A stretch of 64,000 nt of DNA from Paraburkholderia bannensis NBRC 103871. Lineage in GTDB: Bacteria; Pseudomonadota; Gammaproteobacteria; Burkholderiales; Burkholderiaceae. The translations under genes were made by a program, and so were the position numbers. The stretch is from assembly GCF_000685015.1 (NCBI RefSeq), contig NZ_BAYA01000001.1, positions 1-64,000 on the forward strand, read 5' to 3'. Below, in pieces: positions 17,116 through 24,998 of this stretch. The number at the start of each line of letters is the position of its first letter. Position 1 is the stretch's first letter. The notes below the pieces were generated by a model that searched no databases, was not told the DNA's origin, and saw nothing but the letters and a program-made list of their open reading frames with translations.

Positions 17116-18846
17116 ATGAAACTGTTCGCCAAGGGGCTATTGCTGATCGCCATTCCGAGCGTCGTCGAACTGGCGCTGCTCGGCGTCGTCTTCAATACGC
17201 AGGGCGAGGCTGCCCAGGCCGCGAGGAGCGCCGACGCCAGCAAGCAGATCCTCTGGCAGGCCTCCAGTCTCGTACAGCCGCTGTTGCGCGAAGCCGCGCG
17301 CGTGCGCACCGCGGTCGTGCTTCAGGATCCCTCGTTTATCGACCGGCGCGCCGTGTGGGCCGAATTCTCCGACCGCATCGCGCTGCTCGGCCATATGGTC
17401 GCCGACAATCCCGCGCAGCTCGCGCGCGTGCACCGCATCAACGACGACGCGCGCGCCTGGCGCGCCCGCTGCGCCGAAGTGGCCGACGCGCTGCGCGAGG
17501 GCCGCACCGGCGATTTCGTGCGCGCGAGCCCGACCGGCCTGCCACCCGAAATCGACGCCGTGCGCAGCGAACTCGACGCCTTCATCGCCGAGCAGACGCG
17601 TTTCGACGTCGCGCGCAGCGCCTCATTGCGCGAGACGCGCGAGCGCCAGCAAAACGCGCTGATTTTCGCGGTGGTCGGTTCCATGCTGATCTGGGGCGTG
17701 ACGGCCATCGCGTTCGCGCGCAACGTGGGCCAGCGCCTGGCTGCGCTCGGCGTTAATGCGCAGCGCCTGAGCGAAGGCGTGACGCTGGCGCCTGCGCTGG
17801 GCGGCGACGACGAGATTGCCGCGCTCGACACCGTGCTCAATCAGACGAGCCGCCGCCTGCGCGACGCCGAGCGCGAACAGGGCGCGCTCAAGCTCCAGTT
17901 GCAGGCGCGCGCCACCGACCTGGCCGCCGCCAACGACAAACTGCGCCAGGAGAGCCAGGACAACGAGATGTTCATGTACAGCGTCTCGCACGACTTGCGC
18001 TCGCCGCTCGTGAACCTGCAAGGCTTTTCGAAGGAACTGCAGGTGTCGTGCGACGACCTGCGCGAGCAGATCGACACGGCCGGGCTGCCCGCCGACGAGC
18101 ATCGCCGCATGAACGAAGTGCTCGACGGCGACGTGGCCGAGTCTTTGCAATTCCTGCGCCAGGCTGTGGCGCGCTCGGCGGCGATCATCGATGCGCTGCT
18201 GCGCATGTCGCGCGCCGGGCGCCTCGAATATCGCTGGCAGCGTGTGAACGTAGGGCGCATCGTCGAACGCGCACTGGGCGGACTCGCCGCCGGGCTCGCA
18301 CAGCGCGCGCAGATTTTCGTGGGCGAGTTGCCGCCTGCATGGGGCGATCCGGCGGCGCTGGAGCAGATCTTCGGCAACCTGATCGACAACGCATTGCGTC
18401 ATCTCGATCCGTCCCGGCCGGGGCTGGTGGAAATCGGCGCGGTCGTGACCGACGAGGCCGACGTCGCGGGGGAAGTGCAAAAGACGCGTGAACAGGCCGC
18501 CGAAGGTGACGCAATGGCCGCGGCGTTGCCCATTTCCAGCATAAAAACGTCAGAAATTGCCACGGAAAGCCCACGTGATGCAGCACGCATGCCAGGGCCG
18601 CGCACGCGGACGTATTATGTGCGCGACAATGGCATCGGCATTCCCGCGGCGTATCTGCCCCAGCTGTTTCGCGCGTTCCAGCGCCTGCACGGCGGCCAGT
18701 CGGACGGGCAGGGCACGGGCCTCGCGCTCGCGCGCCGGATCGCGGAGCGCCACGGCGGTCGCGTGTGGGTCGAATCGACGGAAGGCACAGGCTCGACGTT
18801 CTTCGTCGCCTTGCCTGATGCGCCGCTGCGCACCGCATCGGCATAA
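17116..18846 (+). CDS. Membrane sensor histidine kinase
   Basis: A 576-residue kinase with two membrane segments (about residues 7-27 and 181-200) around a CHASE3-like helical periplasmic domain, then a coiled linker. The phospho-acceptor is His292 in SVSHDLRSPL, the N box is NLIDNAL with Asn425, and G1 is RDNGIGIP near 503-510. About 50 residues rich in Ala, Glu and Ser (446-497) are inserted between the N box and G1, where most kinases have a short turn. It forms a cassette with the next two genes and probably phosphorylates the single-domain regulator at 18889. The signal is unknown. Confidence 0.88.
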   Translation: MKLFAKGLLLIAIPSVVELALLGVVFNTQGEAAQAARSADASKQILWQASSLVQPLLREAARVRTAVVLQDPSFIDRRAVWAEFSDRIALLGHMVADNPAQLARVHRINDDARAWRARCAEVADALREGRTGDFVRASPTGLPPEIDAVRSELDAFIAEQTRFDVARSASLRETRERQQNALIFAVVGSMLIWGVTAIAFARNVGQRLAALGVNAQRLSEGVTLAPALGGDDEIAALDTVLNQTSRRLRDAEREQGALKLQLQARATDLAAANDKLRQESQDNEMFMYSVSHDLRSPLVNLQGFSKELQVSCDDLREQIDTAGLPADEHRRMNEVLDGDVAESLQFLRQAVARSAAIIDALLRMSRAGRLEYRWQRVNVGRIVERALGGLAAGLAQRAQIFVGELPPAWGDPAALEQIFGNLIDNALRHLDPSRPGLVEIGAVVTDEADVAGEVQKTREQAAEGDAMAAALPISSIKTSEIATESPRDAARMPGPRTRTYYVRDNGIGIPAAYLPQLFRAFQRLHGGQSDGQGTGLALARRIAERHGGRVWVESTEGTGSTFFVALPDAPLRTASA

Positions 18847-18888
18847 CGACAGCAACATCGAAACGTTGGGAACGGCGGAGAGCGGCAT

Positions 18889-19512
18889 ATGACGCACGGG
18901 GAAGACACGGGCAACCGCGCAGACCACGCGGACGAAGTCCGGCAACAGGATCAGGGCCAGGACCCGGCGCAGGACGAAGCCCAGCACGGCGACTACCGCG
19001 CCGGTATGCCGGGTGAGCGCGTGAGCATCGTCCTGATCGAAGACGATGACGGGCACGCCACGCTGGTCGAACGCAACCTGCGCCGCTCGGGCGTGTCGAA
19101 TGGGTTCCTGCGCTTTCGCGACGGCCAGGAGGCGCTCGATTATTTCTTCGGCGCACCCGGCATACCTGGCGTACCTGGCACAACCGGACTATCCGGCGCG
19201 AGCGCGGCGAACTACCCGTCGCGCGAAGACCTGGCGAACTTCGTCGTGCTGCTCGACCTGCGTATGCCGCGCGTGGACGGCTTTGAAGTGCTGCGCCGGC
19301 TCAAGGCGGAACCGGTGACCGCCTCGGTGCCCGTGATCGTGCTCACCACCACGGACGATCCGCGCGAGATCGAACGCTGTTACGAGCTGGGCTGCAACGT
19401 CTACATCACGAAGCCCGTCGAATATGACGCGTTCATCGAGGCGGTGCGGCGGCTTGGATTTTTCCTGCAGGTCGTCAAGCTGCCGGCCGGGCATCGCTTT
19501 ACGCGAGGCTGA
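18889..19512 (+). CDS. Single-domain response regulator (Rcp1-like)
   Basis: A 207-residue protein with one receiver domain (about residues 44-190) and no output domain. Acidic residues are in IEDDDG, the phospho-acceptor Asp in VVLLDLRMPRVDG, and the Lys in YITKPV. The first 39 residues are a Gln/Asp/Glu-rich disordered leader; ATG 19006 (MPGERVSIVLIEDD) is an alternative start. A loop of about 25 residues before the phospho-acceptor contains a collagen-like GIPGVPGTTGLSG. It lies 42 bases after the kinase. Such regulators usually pass phosphate on or act by protein contact. Confidence 0.87.
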   Translation: MTHGEDTGNRADHADEVRQQDQGQDPAQDEAQHGDYRAGMPGERVSIVLIEDDDGHATLVERNLRRSGVSNGFLRFRDGQEALDYFFGAPGIPGVPGTTGLSGASAANYPSREDLANFVVLLDLRMPRVDGFEVLRRLKAEPVTASVPVIVLTTTDDPREIERCYELGCNVYITKPVEYDAFIEAVRRLGFFLQVVKLPAGHRFTRG

Positions 19513-19720
19513 GTGCATCCGGCCGAGTGGATCCAGAATTCGCGCCGGATTCAACCAGAATCCAAACTGAGTGTGCTGCGAGTGCGCCACTGAACGACAA
19601 CACGCAAGGGCGTGCCGACGGCACGATTCCTTGCGCGAGAGAGATTGACCGAAGCATGACCATCATGACCCGACTGCGCATGCTCCACAGCTGGAGCGAG
19701 CTCCGAGGAACGCGACGCGC

Positions 19721-21721
19721 ATGAACGAAGAAGCAACCTTGTTGGCGGGCGCGCATGTGCTCGTCGTCGACGATGACGAGGGCATTCTGCGGCTCGCGCG
19801 CAAATCGCTCGTGCGAGCCGGCGCGCGCGTGGACACCTGCGGCAGCGTGGCCGAGGCGAGCAGCGTGCTCGCCGCGCGCACGCCCGACGTGCTCGTGCTC
19901 GACTATCAGCTCGATGGCGCCGAAACCGGGCTCGACTTCTTCCGCCGCCTGCGCGCGGACAATGTGCGCGTGCCGGCCATCCTCGTCACCGGCTTCACCG
20001 ACGAATCGCGCGTGATCGCCGCGCTGCGCGCGGGCGTCTCGGACGTCGTGCCGAAATCGGGCGACTATCTCGACTATCTGCCCGAAGCCGTGGCGCGCGT
20101 GCTCTCGCAGGTGTCATTGCAACGCGCCTCCGATCAGGCATTGCTATTACGCGACCGCGAGGAACACTACCGCACGCTGTCGGAGGCGCTGCCGCACCTC
20201 GTTTTCACCTGCGGCGCGGACGGCGACTGCGATTTCCTTTCGAAGCAGTGGCGCGATTACACGGGCCTCGATGCGGGCGCGTCGCACGGTCTGGCGTGGC
20301 TCGACGCCGTGCATCCGGACGACCGCGAGGACATCCGTCACACCTGGCTCAAGGCGGTTCGTAGCGACAACAACGATTACCGGCACGAGCTGCGCATTCG
20401 CCGCCATGACGGTACGTGGCGATGGTTCGATGTCCGCATCGTGGCGATGCGCGACCCGCATGGCGGCATCAACAAGTGGTTTGGCAGCTGCACCGATATT
20501 CACGCGCAGCGCGAATCGAGCGAAGAGCGCGAATTGCTGCTGGCTTCGGAACAGGCCGCGCGCCAGGCGGCGGAAGAGGCCAATCGCGCGAAAGACCGCT
20601 TCCTCGCCATGCTGTCGCACGAATTGCGCACGCCGCTCACGCCGGTGCTGGCCGGCACGCGCCTGCTCGAACAGATCCCGGGCCTGCCCGACGCCGCGCG
20701 CGCGGGCGTGCTGATGATCCGCCGCAATATCGAACTCGAAGCACGCCTGATCGACGACCTGCTCGATCTCACGCGTGTGGCCAACGGCAAGCTCGATCTC
20801 ACGCTCGATACCGTCGATGTTCACGAAGTGATCGACGCCGTGCTCGAACTGTTCCATAGCGAAATCCAGATCAAGCAGCAGGACGTGCACGTCGAGCGCC
20901 ATGCGCAGCATCACTACGTGCGCGGCGATCGCGCGCGCATGCAGCAGATGTTCTGGAACCTCGTGCGCAACGCCGCGAAATTCACGCCCGATGGCGGCCA
21001 TATTTATGTGCGTACGCGCGACGAGCGCATGCACGTGGTCATCGAGGTCGAGGACACCGGCATCGGCATTGCGCCCGAGCAGATCGGCAAGCTCTTTCAC
21101 GCCTTCGAGCAGGGCAGCCACAACATGACGCGCCAGTTCGGCGGGCTGGGCCTTGGCCTGGCGGTCACGAAGGCGCTGACCGAAGCGCACGGCGGCACGG
21201 TCAGCGCGAAAAGTCCGGGCGCGCACTGCGGCGCGACCTTCACGATCGTGCTGCCGACCGCCACGCCGGGCGCGGGCGCCGAGCAACCCGCTGATCGTTG
21301 CGGCCCGCACCAGGCGAGTGCGCTCGATATCCTGCTGATCGAGGATCACCAGGATACGGCCGAGGTGATGTCGCAACTGATCCGCGCGCTGGGGCACGAC
21401 GTGGCGGTGGCGATGAGCGTGACGAGCGCGCTTGCGCTCACGGCCACCCAGCGCTTCGATCTGGTGGTGAGCGACATTGGCTTGCCGGATGGCTCGGGCA
21501 TCGACTTTATCCGGGCGTTCCGCAAGGAGTCCTCGGTGCCGGCGATCGCGCTCACGGGCTTCGGCACCGACGACGATGTGCGCCGCAGCCTGGACGCGGG
21601 CTTTACCGCACACCTCACGAAGCCCGTCAATTTCGAGCAGCTCGAACACCTGATCGAGCAGGCGGCGATCCTGCGCGTGCAGCGCGCCGAACACGACGCG
21701 GCCAATCGTGCGACGTCCTGA
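19721..21721 (+). CDS. Hybrid histidine kinase, REC-PAS-HisKA-HATPase-REC
   Basis: A 666-residue soluble protein. The first receiver domain is at residues about 10-125 with Asp61 in LVLDYQL; a PAS domain covers about 145-262, HisKA has His300 in LSHELRTPL, the HATPase domain covers about 370-520, and a second receiver near 540-655 has its Asp in VVSDIGLPDG. No membrane segments, so the input is cytoplasmic or comes through the first receiver. It probably continues a phosphorelay begun by the preceding kinase and regulator. ATG 19721 lies 13 bases after a CCGAGGAA stretch. It ends at a shared terminator facing mscL. Confidence 0.88.
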   Translation: MNEEATLLAGAHVLVVDDDEGILRLARKSLVRAGARVDTCGSVAEASSVLAARTPDVLVLDYQLDGAETGLDFFRRLRADNVRVPAILVTGFTDESRVIAALRAGVSDVVPKSGDYLDYLPEAVARVLSQVSLQRASDQALLLRDREEHYRTLSEALPHLVFTCGADGDCDFLSKQWRDYTGLDAGASHGLAWLDAVHPDDREDIRHTWLKAVRSDNNDYRHELRIRRHDGTWRWFDVRIVAMRDPHGGINKWFGSCTDIHAQRESSEERELLLASEQAARQAAEEANRAKDRFLAMLSHELRTPLTPVLAGTRLLEQIPGLPDAARAGVLMIRRNIELEARLIDDLLDLTRVANGKLDLTLDTVDVHEVIDAVLELFHSEIQIKQQDVHVERHAQHHYVRGDRARMQQMFWNLVRNAAKFTPDGGHIYVRTRDERMHVVIEVEDTGIGIAPEQIGKLFHAFEQGSHNMTRQFGGLGLGLAVTKALTEAHGGTVSAKSPGAHCGATFTIVLPTATPGAGAEQPADRCGPHQASALDILLIEDHQDTAEVMSQLIRALGHDVAVAMSVTSALALTATQRFDLVVSDIGLPDGSGIDFIRAFRKESSVPAIALTGFGTDDDVRRSLDAGFTAHLTKPVNFEQLEHLIEQAAILRVQRAEHDAANRATS

Positions 21722-21768
21722 ATGTTCCGAACCTCCTGAATGTCCCTGCCGCCAGGCGCATCGACGTA

Positions 21769-21808
21769 AAAAAGCCCGCGTGCCTGAAAGGCGACGCGGG
21801 CTTTTTCC
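21769..21808. terminator. Terminator between the hybrid kinase and mscL genes
   Basis: A perfect 13-base stem (21769-21781 with 21794-21806) with A-run and T-run at its two ends. An inner GCC/GGC pair closes the loop. It fits both converging genes. Confidence 0.85.
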
Positions 21809-21842
21809 ATTCGGTTTGGCGAAAAGCGTGCAAAAAACGTGG

Positions 21843-22292
21843 TTAGCGCGGGGTGTTCTTCAGCGAATCGCGGATCTCGCGCAGCAGCAGGACGTCTTCG
21901 GGCGTCGGCGCCGGTTCGGCGGGGGCCGGTGCAGCATCGGGCTGGCGCAGCTTGTTGATGAACTTCACCATCAGAAAGATGATGAACGCGAGAATGATGA
22001 AGTTGATCAGCACCGTGATGAACGAGCCATAGCCGAACACGGCCACGCCAGCGGTTTGCAGATCCTTGTACGAATCGGGATTGCCCTTGAACGTCGCGGG
22101 AATATTGCCGAGCCGCACGAACATGTTCGAGAAATCGAGGCCGCCCGTCACCACGCCGATCACCGGCATGATGAGGTCTTTCACGACCGAATTGACGATG
22201 CTGGAAAAGGCACCGCCGATGATCACACCGACGGCGAGATCCATCACATTGCCTTTGACGGCGAATTCCTTGAACTCTTTGATCATGCTCAT
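21843..22292 (-). CDS. mscL: Large-conductance mechanosensitive channel MscL
   Basis: A 149-residue inner-membrane channel that opens under membrane tension to release solutes on osmotic downshock. The N-terminal helix and first membrane segment carry [18 protein letters not shown], and the second membrane segment is near residues 75-100 ([18 protein letters not shown]). The charged C-terminal bundle ends [14 protein letters not shown]. The ATG at 22292 ([10 protein letters not shown]) gives the usual length, although the frame is open further upstream. Confidence 0.96.
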   Translation of the reverse strand: MSMIKEFKEFAVKGNVMDLAVGVIIGGAFSSIVNSVVKDLIMPVIGVVTGGLDFSNMFVRLGNIPATFKGNPDSYKDLQTAGVAVFGYGSFITVLINFIILAFIIFLMVKFINKLRQPDAAPAPAEPAPTPEDVLLLREIRDSLKNTPR

Positions 22293-22463
22293 GAGCGGGC
22301 TCTCCTTGAAGGGGGGCGGCACGGGCCTGGATACATAACGACGCATTGGCGCAATGATAGCGAACGCGTCCGCAACGCGGTAGCGATTTGACATTGCCTG
22401 ACCTTTCGCCGATTGCAACACAACGCAAATCGGACTAATGCACGTCGCGTGCCCGCTTGCCCC

Positions 22464-23480
22464 CTAGCCGTGCTGCGCGAGCGAGATCTGTTCGTTCAGG
22501 CGCTGTGGGTCGGTGTTGGTGCCGCACAGCAGGACGCCTACGCGCTTGCCCTGCAAGGTATCGCGCAGCGGCCCGTAGAGCGCCGCTGTGGCCGTGGCGC
22601 ACGCGGGCTCGACGGCCAGTTTCAGCTCGTCGAACAGCACGCGCATGGCGGCGCGTAACTGATCGTCGGAGACCGTCACGATGCCTTCCAGGTGGCGGCG
22701 GCACAGCGTGTAGCTGTATTGCTCGGTGTGCGGCGACATCAGCGAATCGGCGATGGTGTGCATGTGGGTTAGGCGCACCGTGTGGTTCGCCGCGAAGCTG
22801 CGGCTCATCGCGTCCGCGCCTTCGGGCTCCACGCCGTAGATGCGCACGCGCGGATTCGCCAGGCGCAGCGCCGTGGCCATGCCCGCTGCCAGTCCGCCGC
22901 CGCCGATCGGCACGATCACCGCATCGAGATCGGGCGATTGCGTCGCCCATTCATAGCCGAGCGTCGCCGTGCCCAGCACCGTGCGGTAACCGTTGAAGGG
23001 ATGCACGAAGTAACGGCCTTCGTCGGCTTCGATGCGGCGCACGATGTCGAACGCCTCGTGACTGTCGTTCGCGCGCACGATCTCCGCGCCCAGCCGGCGG
23101 CACTGATCGACACGCGCCGCGCTCGCGGTATGAAACAGCACGACCTTCGCTGCGATGCCCAGCCGCATCGCTGCGTACGCAACGGCGATCGCATGATTGC
23201 CGCCGGATACGCAGGTCACACCCGCGCTGCGTTGGGCGTCGTTAAGCGCGAGCAGATGCGTGAACGCGCCGCGCACCTTGAAGCTGCCGCTGGCCTGCAG
23301 CAGTTCGAACTTGAAATTGACGAGCGTGTCGCCCAGCGAGGGCAGGTCGTGCCGGTCGAACACCGGCGTGCGCAGCACCCACGGCGCAAGCGTGAAGTGC
23401 TGGGCAGCAATGTCGTCGAGCGAGGGAATCGCCTCGCCGTCGATCGTGTGATCGGTGGGCAGCGGTGTGCCGGTGGACAT
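22464..23480 (-). CDS. Threonine dehydratase-like PLP enzyme
   Basis: A 338-residue fold-type II PLP enzyme. The cofactor Lys lies in ASGSFKVRGA (about residue 65), SGGNHAIAVAYAA contacts the substrate, and the phosphate loop GGGGLAAGMA is near residue 191. It resembles catabolic serine/threonine dehydratases and has no C-terminal regulatory domain, unlike IlvA. Related racemases and hydroxy-amino-acid lyases share this layout, so the exact substrate is open. It starts 32 bases after the argE stop on the same strand, suggesting co-transcription. Confidence 0.78.
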   Translation of the reverse strand: MSTGTPLPTDHTIDGEAIPSLDDIAAQHFTLAPWVLRTPVFDRHDLPSLGDTLVNFKFELLQASGSFKVRGAFTHLLALNDAQRSAGVTCVSGGNHAIAVAYAAMRLGIAAKVVLFHTASAARVDQCRRLGAEIVRANDSHEAFDIVRRIEADEGRYFVHPFNGYRTVLGTATLGYEWATQSPDLDAVIVPIGGGGLAAGMATALRLANPRVRIYGVEPEGADAMSRSFAANHTVRLTHMHTIADSLMSPHTEQYSYTLCRRHLEGIVTVSDDQLRAAMRVLFDELKLAVEPACATATAALYGPLRDTLQGKRVGVLLCGTNTDPQRLNEQISLAQHG

Positions 23481-23512
23481 GGCGCTCGGCCTTTTGACGC
23501 AGCGCGGCGGCT

Positions 23513-24793
23513 TCAGCGCGCCTGCGCGTCGACCGACAGGCCGCGCACGAGCTTGCGCAGGAATCCTTCGCAGGCCGAAAGTTGTTCGAGCGAGACGAAC
23601 TCGTTCGGCTTGTGCGCCTGCTGGATATCGCCGGGGCCGCACACCACACTCGGAATGCCCGCGCGCGCGAACAGGCCGGCTTCGGTGCCGTAGGCGACCT
23701 TGCGGCGCGTCTGGTCAGAGGTGAGGGCGCGCACGAGTTGCGTGATCGCGGCTTGCTCCGTGTCGTCGAGGCCCGGCGCCGCGGCGATCTTCATGAACTC
23801 GATCGCGGGCGATGCGCCTGCCACGCCTTCGCGCTGCATCTTCGGCAGCAGGGTCTCGCGCGCGTATTGCTCGATGCGCGCGAAGATCGCTTCGGGATCG
23901 AGCGTCGGCAGGTTGCGGAACTCGAACGCGAACCGGCATTCCGCAGGCACCGTGTTGATGGCGTTGCCGCCCTCGATCGTGCTGGTCTGCGCGGTCGTGA
24001 ACGGCACGTCGTAGAGCTCGTCGAACGGGCCTTGCGCGCGGAACTCGTCGGCCATGTCCCGGATGTAGCAAATCAGGCGCGCTGCGTACTCGATCGCGTT
24101 CAGTCCGCGCGGCGTGAGCGACGAGTGCGCGGCGTGACCGCGCACGCAGCACTGATACGTGTTGATGCCCTTGTGCGCCACGATCGGGCGCATGCTGGTC
24201 GGCTCGCCGACGATGCAGCCTTCCGGTTTCACGCCGCGCTTCACGAGCTCCTCAAGCATGAGCGGCGCGCCCACGCAGCCGATTTCCTCGTCGAACGAGA
24301 GCGCGAGGTGCAGCGGCTTCGCAAGTTTCGTCTGCTGGATTTCCGGCACCAGCGTGAGCGCCGCGCCGATAAAGCCCTTCATGTCGCAGGTGCCGCGCCC
24401 ATAGAGCAGGCCGTCGCGGATTTCCGGCTTGAACGGATCGCTGTCCCATTTCTGGCCGTCGACGGGCACGACGTCCGTGTGGCCCGACAGCACGATGCCG
24501 CCTTCGGTCGAGCCGTCGTGCGCGGGCAGCGTGGCGAACAGATTGGCCCACTTGCCGTCGCGTCCGTAGGTCAGCGTCGATTCGATGCCGCGCGCGCGCA
24601 GGTCGTCGCGCACGGTTTCGATCAGGCCGAGATTCGGATTGCGGCTGACCGTGTCCATCGACACGAGGCGGGTGACCCAGGGGAGCGAAGCGGGAAGAGC
24701 GGCGGTAGAGGCGGGGGATTGCTGCGAATCGTGCTGCGAGGTTTGCTGCGAGTGTTGCTGTGAAGACTGCGCTGTTTCAGCGGTGATGCTCAT
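23513..24793 (-). CDS. argE: Acetylornithine deacetylase ArgE
   Basis: A 426-residue M20-family zinc amidohydrolase that removes the acetyl group from N-acetylornithine in arginine synthesis. Metal and catalytic residues are visible in LSGHTDVVPV, YGRGTCDMKG, SFDEEIGCVG, CIVGEPTS and the last His in QQAHKPNEFV. Residues about 5-37 are an unusual Gln/Ser-rich leader before the conserved SLPWVTRLVSMDTVS. ATG 24793 is the most likely start; a start nearer the core would remove the leader. The frame is open back to 24901. Confidence 0.9.
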   Translation of the reverse strand: MSITAETAQSSQQHSQQTSQHDSQQSPASTAALPASLPWVTRLVSMDTVSRNPNLGLIETVRDDLRARGIESTLTYGRDGKWANLFATLPAHDGSTEGGIVLSGHTDVVPVDGQKWDSDPFKPEIRDGLLYGRGTCDMKGFIGAALTLVPEIQQTKLAKPLHLALSFDEEIGCVGAPLMLEELVKRGVKPEGCIVGEPTSMRPIVAHKGINTYQCCVRGHAAHSSLTPRGLNAIEYAARLICYIRDMADEFRAQGPFDELYDVPFTTAQTSTIEGGNAINTVPAECRFAFEFRNLPTLDPEAIFARIEQYARETLLPKMQREGVAGASPAIEFMKIAAAPGLDDTEQAAITQLVRALTSDQTRRKVAYGTEAGLFARAGIPSVVCGPGDIQQAHKPNEFVSLEQLSACEGFLRKLVRGLSVDAQAR

Positions 24794-24998
24794 GATGGGC
24801 TCCGGCGTGCTTGTCTTGCCCAATAGTACCCAAAAAGGGTGGGACTCGCCAAAGCCGGACGGCATGTTGCAGCACGCGCTGACGAAAGCGCGCTGCAACA
24901 TGCTGCGGGGGCGGAGACGACGCCGGTTGGGGCGTCAGATCATCCGTTCAAACGTGCTGCCGGCTCATCGTACGTTGAGTACGTTGGCACGCTGGCAC

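Noticed and set aside
16743..17756. A 337-codon frame before and under the histidine kinase
   Set aside because: The overlapping kinase frame has clear domains; this frame becomes Arg-rich shadow sequence.
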